Shown here: one piece after another, positions 33,183 to 38,210 of the stretch
Numbering within the stretch: the first letter of the stretch is position 1
How the letters are laid out: the number at the start of each line of letters is the position of its first letter
Assembly (NCBI GenBank): GCA_025054695.1
Contig: JANWZI010000033.1
Coordinates: forward strand, 1 to 38,210
Source of the DNA: Myxococcota bacterium
Lineage (GTDB): Bacteria > Myxococcota_A > Polyangia > Polyangiales > JANWZI01
Direction: 5' to 3'
Length of the DNA stretch: 38,210 nt
Position numbers and translations under genes: made by a program
Notes under the pieces: generated by a model
Told to the model about the DNA's origin: nothing
Seen by the model: only the letters and a program-made list of their open reading frames with translations
Database searches by the model: none

Positions 33183-33842
33183 GTGTGCGGCCGCTACACC
33201 ATCGCCATCGACGCGCGGCGGATCGCCGCCGAGCTCGGCCTCGAGTCGGTGCCCGTCATGCGCCCCCGGTGGAACGTCGCGCCGACCCAGGACGCCCCCG
33301 TCGTTCTGGACGCTTCCCCTCGCGAGCTGAGCCTGCTGCGCTGGGGCTTGCTGCCCCCCTGGGCTCGCGAGCCCACCGAGGGCTTCATCAACGCGCGCGC
33401 GGAAACCGTCGCCGAAAAACCAGCGTTTCGCACGGCCCTCCGAAGGCATCGCTGCCTCGTGCTCGCCGACGGCTTCTACGAGTGGCGACGCGACGGCCCG
33501 CGCAAGCGGCCGCATCACATCCGGCGGCCCGACGGCGGCCTGATGACCTTCGCGGGCCTGTGGTCGACGTGGCAGCCGCCCGGCGGCGGCCCACCGCTGC
33601 GGACCTTCGCCATCGTGACGACCGAAGCTTCGGCGACGGTGCGCGCCATCCACGAGCGTATGCCGCTCGTCCTCGAGCGCGACGAGCGCGCGGCGTGGCT
33701 GGATCGTTCGGCCTCGCTCGAGCAACTCCGCACGATGCTGGTGCCTCACGCGCCGGCGCTCGAGGCCGTCGAAGTCGGCACGCGCGTTAACTCGCCCGCC
33801 TTCGACGATCCGGCGTGCGTGCAACCGCTCGTCCGCGAGTGA
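33183..33842 (+). CDS. SRAP domain protein (YedK/HMCES abasic-site shield)
   Basis: A 219-aa SRAP protein, which crosslinks to abasic sites in single-stranded DNA to protect them during replication. GTG is the start, giving MCGRY, so the catalytic Cys2 is exposed after Met removal. Other family residues are visible: WNVAPTQ, WGLLPPWA, FINARAET, GFYEWRR (Glu near 100) and IHERMPL (His near 158). Length matches E. coli YedK (about 220 aa). GAGGAG lies upstream at a suitable distance. The gene is often SOS-linked, but no LexA box is obvious here. Neighbours show no functional link. Confidence 0.93.
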   Translation: MCGRYTIAIDARRIAAELGLESVPVMRPRWNVAPTQDAPVVLDASPRELSLLRWGLLPPWAREPTEGFINARAETVAEKPAFRTALRRHRCLVLADGFYEWRRDGPRKRPHHIRRPDGGLMTFAGLWSTWQPPGGGPPLRTFAIVTTEASATVRAIHERMPLVLERDERAAWLDRSASLEQLRTMLVPHAPALEAVEVGTRVNSPAFDDPACVQPLVRE

Positions 33843-33943
33843 ATCCGTGTGACCCCGACTATCTGCTCGCGCGTGGGTATGCGTTCGTGACGCGCGCAGC
33901 GCGCACGCGCCGCGCAAAGGTTGAGCCGCGTCCCCGCCTCGCT

Positions 33944-35014
33944 ATGATCCGCGGCGTGCTCTCCGCGGCGCCGCTCCTGCTCGCCGCATGGGCGGCCCGG
34001 GGCCAGACCCCAGCTCCTGCCGACGCCGCGCGCGCAGCGTCTGTGGAGCCCTCGACGCGGCGCGTGATCGTCGTCGTGCTGGCCACCGAGGGCGTCGACC
34101 CCGAGACTGCCGACGCGCTCAGCGAGCTCCTCATCGGCGAGATTGCCGCGCGCGGAGGCGTCTCGATCGTGGGTCGCGAGGAGCTGCTCGCTCGCCTCGG
34201 AAACGACGAGCGGCATGCGCTCGAGTGCGTCTCGACCGCGACGTGCCTGGGCCGTCTCGGCGTCGAGCTCGGCGTCGACGAGATCGTCGCCGGCACCGTT
34301 GCGCGACGTGACGCGCGATGGACCTTCAACGTCGACCGCGTCGACATCGCCTCCGGCACCCTCGTCGGTCGCGTCCGGCGTGCGGTCGACGGCGACGCAG
34401 GCGCGCTCGCCGAGGCCGTCCAGCGCTCGGTGCCCTCGCTCTACGAGCGCGTCGTGCGACCGGCCACGCTGATCGTCGAGGCCGACGTACGCGGTGCGAA
34501 CATCGTCGTCGGCGGCCGGATCGTCGGGCGATGGGACGGAGAGCCGATTCGCGTCACCGATCTGCCGCCCGGCCGGCACGAGGTGCGCGTGCGCGTTCGG
34601 GGAACGCCCGACTGGGTTCGCGTCGTCGACGTCGCCGAGGGGGCGACGGTCCAGTTGCAGGCCGCCGTGCGCCCTCCCTCTGCGCGCGCGCCGCGCACGC
34701 GCGGCATGTCGGTGCTCGTCTGGATCGGCGGCGCGACGGCGCTCGTCGGCGTGGGCACGGCCTTCGTGTTCGGCATGTCCTCCGGTGCGCGCCCGGACAT
34801 GGGGCGGACCCGCGCCCAGAACGTCGAGTTCGCCGAGGCCCGCCGCCGTGACGCGCTCGTCGCCAATGTCTCGCTGGGTGTGGCCGGGGCGGGGCTCGTC
34901 ACGGGCGTGGTCGGTCTGCTGCTGTTTGGCGGAGCCGAAGACGACCCGCGCGTCGAGGTCACCGCAGGCTGCGCGCCCGGCGACTGCGGCCTGCGATTCG
35001 GGGGGCGGTTCTGA
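33944..35014 (+). CDS. Exported PEGA-domain protein with two C-terminal membrane segments
   Basis: A 356-aa protein. The ATG at 33944 yields a signal peptide (MIRGVLSAAPLLLAAW, probable cut after ARG-Q). A CsgG/TolB-N-like alpha/beta domain spans about 38-170 (IGEIAARGGVSIVGREELLARLG, a pattern common in Myxococcota envelope proteins). One PEGA domain covers about 175-225 (VEADVRGANIVVGGRIVG, then LPPGRHEVRVRV). Two hydrophobic segments follow (about 251-275 and 305-325), then a short Cys-containing tail. PEGA domains are thought to bind surface polysaccharide. The stop overlaps the next start by one base, so it is coupled to the cysteine-rich lipoprotein. Confidence 0.75.
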   Translation: MIRGVLSAAPLLLAAWAARGQTPAPADAARAASVEPSTRRVIVVVLATEGVDPETADALSELLIGEIAARGGVSIVGREELLARLGNDERHALECVSTATCLGRLGVELGVDEIVAGTVARRDARWTFNVDRVDIASGTLVGRVRRAVDGDAGALAEAVQRSVPSLYERVVRPATLIVEADVRGANIVVGGRIVGRWDGEPIRVTDLPPGRHEVRVRVRGTPDWVRVVDVAEGATVQLQAAVRPPSARAPRTRGMSVLVWIGGATALVGVGTAFVFGMSSGARPDMGRTRAQNVEFAEARRRDALVANVSLGVAGAGLVTGVVGLLLFGGAEDDPRVEVTAGCAPGDCGLRFGGRF

Positions 35015-36159
35015 TGCGGCCGGCACGCTTCATCCGCGGCTTCGCGGTCGTGACGTGGCTCGGCATGCTCCTGGGGAGCGCCGCCGGATGCAGCGTGGAC
35101 GACGATTATCTCGACGATCTCTACGTCTGTTCCTCACCGTCGCAGTGCGGTCCCGGATGGACGTGTACGCGTGGGAGTCCGTATGCCCCCGATTTTTGCG
35201 CGCCCCGCGGGGACGCGGCCTCGTGCGAGGGCGTGAGCACGGGTGGCGACGACCCGGCGTGCCTCGACCGCTGCCTCATCGCACCGGACGGCACGCCGGG
35301 CGCCTGCGACGGGGACGGTTTTTCGTGCGTCCGTACGAGCTCCGAGCGGGACGAGGGCGTCTGTCACCCGCTGCGACCCTGCGCCAACAGCGCCGACTGC
35401 CCGCCCGGCGAAGTCTGTTTGCGGGAAGTGCTCGAGGCGTGGCCCGATGCCCAGGGCGACTTCAGCGCGCTGTATTGCGTGCCGGCACCGGACGAGGCCG
35501 GCCGCTGCCGCGAGGGAACCGCGCGCAATCCATTTCAGCGCGAGGGGACGGCCCCGATGTGCTGGCCGCGGTGTACCGTGGCCGATCCGCGCTGTCCGCC
35601 CGCGTTCGGCTGTCTGACGCAGCTCCACAACATCACCTCGCTCTTCGAATGCGCGGGCGATCCCGAGTGCATCGAGGAGCCGCTCTGCTCCCCGTTCACG
35701 CTCGGCCTGACGTGCCAGACCGACGCCAACTGTTTTTATGGTCGCTGCCTGGACACGGGAACCGCCCAGGGACGGATCTGCACGATGAGCTGCAACGAGG
35801 CGTCTCGTCGCGCAGGCGGGTGCGAGAACCTCGTCAATCCGTACAGTCTCGAGGGCATTCTGTTCCGCATGGAATGCGATCCGGCGGCGCCGAGCCCCGA
35901 CGGCAGCGGGTTGTGCGTCGTGCGCTACTGGATCAACTTCCCCAATTGCACGCGTGAACCGGGATCGGCCTATCCGTGCGCGTCGTCGCTCGAGTGTCGT
36001 ACGTTCCGGGTCCCGGCGAGCGGGGGCACGGTGGATCTGTGCACGCGGTCTTGTCTCACGGATGTGGATTGCAATCAAGACCGCGTGCCGGGTTACCCGC
36101 TCTACCAGTGTCGTGGACCCGTCGGCGCCCGGATCTGCCTGTTTCGCGATTCGGACTGA
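35014..36159 (+). CDS. Cysteine-rich lipoprotein
   Basis: A 381-aa lipoprotein: basic n-region, hydrophobic stretch and lipobox SAAGC (Cys near 26), followed by an Asp-rich tether. The mature part has many cysteines in short disulphide-type modules (SSPSQCGPGWTC, SADCPPGEVC, TDANCFYGRC, SSLECRTF, TDVDCNQD). These again recall Dickkopf-like Cys-rich repeats, but the block order differs from the pair at 8.2-10.9 kb and they are not close copies. It is translated with the PEGA gene and lies six bases before murI. Probably a surface or periplasmic protein; function unknown. Confidence 0.82.
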   Translation: MRPARFIRGFAVVTWLGMLLGSAAGCSVDDDYLDDLYVCSSPSQCGPGWTCTRGSPYAPDFCAPRGDAASCEGVSTGGDDPACLDRCLIAPDGTPGACDGDGFSCVRTSSERDEGVCHPLRPCANSADCPPGEVCLREVLEAWPDAQGDFSALYCVPAPDEAGRCREGTARNPFQREGTAPMCWPRCTVADPRCPPAFGCLTQLHNITSLFECAGDPECIEEPLCSPFTLGLTCQTDANCFYGRCLDTGTAQGRICTMSCNEASRRAGGCENLVNPYSLEGILFRMECDPAAPSPDGSGLCVVRYWINFPNCTREPGSAYPCASSLECRTFRVPASGGTVDLCTRSCLTDVDCNQDRVPGYPLYQCRGPVGARICLFRDSD

Positions 36160-36165
36160 GTCGTC

Positions 36166-36987
36166 GTGGATTCGGCGGCCGCCATCGGCGTCTTCGATTC
36201 GGGCTTGGGCGGTCTGACCGTCGCGCGTGCGATTCGGGAGGCGCTCCCGGCCGAGCGCCTTGTCTACCTGGGGGACACGGCGCGCGTGCCGTACGGCACG
36301 CGCAGCGCGCAGACCGTGATCCGCTACGCGCGCGGCTGCGGCAGCCTCCTCGCCCGCCACGGGATCAAGGCGCTCGTCGTGGCCTGCAACACCGTCAGCG
36401 CGGTCGCGCTTGACGTTCTGCGCGTCGAGCTGGACGTTCCCATCGTCGGCGTCGTCGAGCCAGGCGCGCGAGCCGCGGCTGCCGTGACGCGCTCGGGGCG
36501 CGTGGGCGTCCTCGCCACCGCGGGTACCGTCGCGTCCGGTGCCTACCCGCGCGCGCTCGCGGCCATCGACCCGCGCATCGAGGTGTTCGCGCGCGCCGCC
36601 CCGCTTCTCGTTCCGCTTTGCGAGGAGGGCTGGACGAGCGGGGAGGTGCCTCGGCTCGTCGCGCGTCGCTATCTCGAGCCTTTGGTCGCCTGCGGCATCG
36701 ACACGCTCGTGCTCGGCTGCACGCACTATCCGCTGTTGCGCGACACGCTCGAGCGCGAGCTGTGCGCGATCGTCGGCGCGCCGGTGCCGCTCGTCGATGG
36801 CTCGCGCGCGACGGCCGAGTCGCTCGCGCGGCTGCTCTCGGAGCGTTCGCTCGCCGCGCCTCCCGGAGGTTGCGGCAGCCTCGAGCTCTTCGTCACCGAC
36901 CTGCCGGATCGCTTCACCGAGGTGGCCGCTCGATTCCTCGGTCGTCCCGTCGAAGGTCTCCAGGTGCGGCAAGTCGATCTCGGTTGA
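36166..36987 (+). CDS. murI: Glutamate racemase
   Basis: A 273-aa glutamate racemase, which makes D-glutamate for peptidoglycan. Family motifs are present: IGVFDSGLGGLTV at the N terminus, YLGDTARVPYGTRS, and the two catalytic cysteines in VACNTVSA (near 73) and LGCTHYPLL (near 185). The length is typical. Start is GTG, six bases after the lipoprotein stop, so it is probably on the same transcript. The C-terminal part (FVTDLPDRFTEVAARFLG) matches the family end. Confidence 0.95.
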   Translation: MDSAAAIGVFDSGLGGLTVARAIREALPAERLVYLGDTARVPYGTRSAQTVIRYARGCGSLLARHGIKALVVACNTVSAVALDVLRVELDVPIVGVVEPGARAAAAVTRSGRVGVLATAGTVASGAYPRALAAIDPRIEVFARAAPLLVPLCEEGWTSGEVPRLVARRYLEPLVACGIDTLVLGCTHYPLLRDTLERELCAIVGAPVPLVDGSRATAESLARLLSERSLAAPPGGCGSLELFVTDLPDRFTEVAARFLGRPVEGLQVRQVDLG

Positions 36988-36990
36988 CCC

Positions 36991-37066
36991 CTCGCTTCGG
37001 TTCGAGTGCGAGGCCGCGTCCGACCCTGGGCTTGAGCTCGAGCCCGAATCGAGGTCCGTGTCTCGT
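36991..37066. repeat. Intergenic hexamer tract 5 (GAGCTC/GAGCCC/GAATCG family)
   Basis: The tract lies between convergent murI and the TPR lipoprotein gene. It is more degenerate than tracts 3 and 4 (GAGTGC, GAGCTC, GAGCCC, GAATCG, GAGGTC). Confidence 0.45.
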
Positions 37067-37069
37067 GGG

Positions 37070-37921
37070 TCAGGGAGCGGTCGCGGGTGCGGCGGCGAGC
37101 CGGGCTCGCAGGAATGCGACCGCCGGATCTCCTGGTCGCGCCGCCTCGACTTCGTCGAGCAGCGACTCGGCTTGCTCGCGCTCGCCACGCAACAGATGCA
37201 CGGCCGCGAGCCGCGTGCGCGCCTGGACGCCCACCTCGGGATCCCGTGTCGCGACGCGGAGATCCTCGACCGCCTCGTCGAGCCCTCCTTCGAGGGCCGA
37301 CAACATGCCGCGGACGAGCCGGGCGGTTCCCGCGTCGGGGGCCCGTTCCAGCACGCGCTGGGCGCGCTGGCGGGCCGCGTCGCGGCGGTCGAGGCGCATC
37401 TCGGCATACGCGAGCAGCCCCTCTGCCGACGGATCGTCGGTGATCTGCACGAGGCGCATCAGATGGGCGCGCGCCTCGACGAACCGGCCGCGTCGCACGA
37501 GCATCCGGGCGAGATTCCAGCGCGGCGGGACGAGGCCGGGGTCGATGGACAACGCGCGTTCGAACGCCTCCCGGGCCTCCTCGTCGTCGCCCCTGCGCTC
37601 GAGCACGAGCCCGAGATTGCCCCAGGCCTGCGCGAAGTCCTCGCGCAGCTCGATGGCCGCCCGCAGATGCCGCTCGGCCTCCACGAGCCGCCCGCGCTGC
37701 ATCGCGACGACGCCGAGGTTGGCGTGCGGCTCGCTGAAGCGCGGCTCGTATTCGAGCGCCAGACGAAATCGGGCTTCTGCGTCGTCGAGCCGGCCTTCGG
37801 CGAGCGCGCGCGCCCCCTCTGCGTTGTGCGTGACGGCTTCCCGAGGCAGAGCGCCCGCGCCGCAGCCACCGGCGAGCCACACGAGACACGCCGAACGGCA
37901 CACGACTGCGTTCCGCGACAT
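37070..37921 (-). CDS. TPR-repeat lipoprotein
   Basis: A 283-aa protein with a lipoprotein signal (basic start, hydrophobic stretch, lipobox LAGGC, Cys20). About six tetratricopeptide repeats fill the rest, with signatures EGARALAEGRLDDAEARF, HANLGVVAMQRGRLVEAE, WGNLGLVLERRGDDEEAR and WNLARMLVRRGRFVEAR. Such lipoproteins act as scaffolds for envelope complexes (PilF-like in layout, though not assignable to type IV pili here). The ATG at 37921 follows AAGGG; an adjacent GTG codon is the alternative. The stretch beyond it to the window end is poorly supported as a gene. Confidence 0.8.
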   Translation of the reverse strand: MSRNAVVCRSACLVWLAGGCGAGALPREAVTHNAEGARALAEGRLDDAEARFRLALEYEPRFSEPHANLGVVAMQRGRLVEAERHLRAAIELREDFAQAWGNLGLVLERRGDDEEAREAFERALSIDPGLVPPRWNLARMLVRRGRFVEARAHLMRLVQITDDPSAEGLLAYAEMRLDRRDAARQRAQRVLERAPDAGTARLVRGMLSALEGGLDEAVEDLRVATRDPEVGVQARTRLAAVHLLRGEREQAESLLDEVEAARPGDPAVAFLRARLAAAPATAP

Positions 37922-37930
37922 CACGACCCT

Positions 37931-38210
37931 TCATCGGGCGCAGCGCACGAGCGTTGCGCCGTCGCGTCCCGCAGCGCCGTCACGTGGATCGGCTGCGGGC
38001 ATTCCGCTACGCTCGGTGCGGGACGTCGTCGTGGGTCCGGTCGGCGCCGCGGAGAGGGTCGGAGCGGGGCCGGGGTCACCACCGGCGTCGACGCGACCTC
38101 GTCGGGTCGGCATGGCTCGCCGAGTTTGCGTCTCGGGCCGCGAGCGCGCCGAACGCCCGCGATGGGCGTCGATGCGACCGCGCATCGCGAGCCTGCTCGT
38201 CGCCCCGCTA
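37931..38210 (-). CDS. Possible C-terminal end of a truncated minus-strand gene
   Basis: An open frame runs off the window edge and stops at 37931, ten bases before the TPR lipoprotein start. It has strong third-position GC and encodes a low-complexity Pro/Ala/Gly/Thr-rich stretch ending in ATLVRCAR. No domain is visible, so this may be chance open frame. Confidence 0.3.
   Translation of the reverse strand, partial: SGATSRLAMRGRIDAHRGRSARSRPETQTRRAMPTRRGRVDAGGDPGPAPTLSAAPTGPTTTSRTERSGMPAADPRDGAAGRDGATLVRCAR

Overview
The window is very GC-rich with strong G/C preference at third codon positions. It carries many secreted lipoproteins (cysteine-rich, TPR, CAP), PEGA and AgmX/PglI-type C-terminal domains, and GMC oxidoreductase genes. 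This points to a Myxococcota chromosome (Polyangia-like). That placement is inferred from gene content; there is no rRNA or tRNA gene to confirm it.

Layout. 1-8.0 kb is core/envelope material: a TPR protein, two overlapping alpha/beta hydrolases, a single-domain class III nucleotide cyclase, an FG-GAP repeat protein, and the ABC-F translation factor ettA. 8.2-10.9 kb holds two tandem paralogous cysteine-rich lipoproteins. 11.3-18.3 kb is a tightly packed type I-G (formerly I-U) CRISPR effector operon, csb1-csb2-cas3-csb3. I see no cas1, cas2 or cas4 and no repeat-spacer array anywhere in the window. 18.4-20.2 kb has two CAP-domain lipoproteins on the minus strand. 20.4-22.4 kb has housekeeping aminopeptidase P and peptide deformylase. 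22.4-30.4 kb is a two-gene minus-strand operon. It encodes a ~1056-aa protein with long disordered, Ser-Asp-rich tracts, followed by a 1584-aa DEAH helicase with a C-terminal DUF1998 domain. Its two-gene layout resembles Druantia type III (DruH-DruE). 31.1-33.1 kb is a GMC oxidoreductase with a small partner protein. 33.2-38.2 kb has a SRAP (YedK/HMCES) protein, a PEGA protein, a cysteine-rich lipoprotein, murI and a TPR lipoprotein.

How the parts relate. The CRISPR effector module and the helicase pair are probably two anti-phage systems separated by ordinary genes. One structural signal crosses the window: low-complexity tracts of period 6 (consensus near CTCGGA/CTCGGC, or its complement) lie just downstream of genes at about 3.9, 6.3, 9.5, 11.1 and 37.0 kb. 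The same kind of hexamer array lies inside the coding sequence of the DruH-like gene at 27.7-27.9 kb, where it encodes a Ser-Asp repeat. This suggests the intergenic repeat and the protein repeat share an origin.

Limits: family names come from motifs read by eye. No database search was possible, so the Druantia assignment and the name of the fourth cas gene are the least certain calls.
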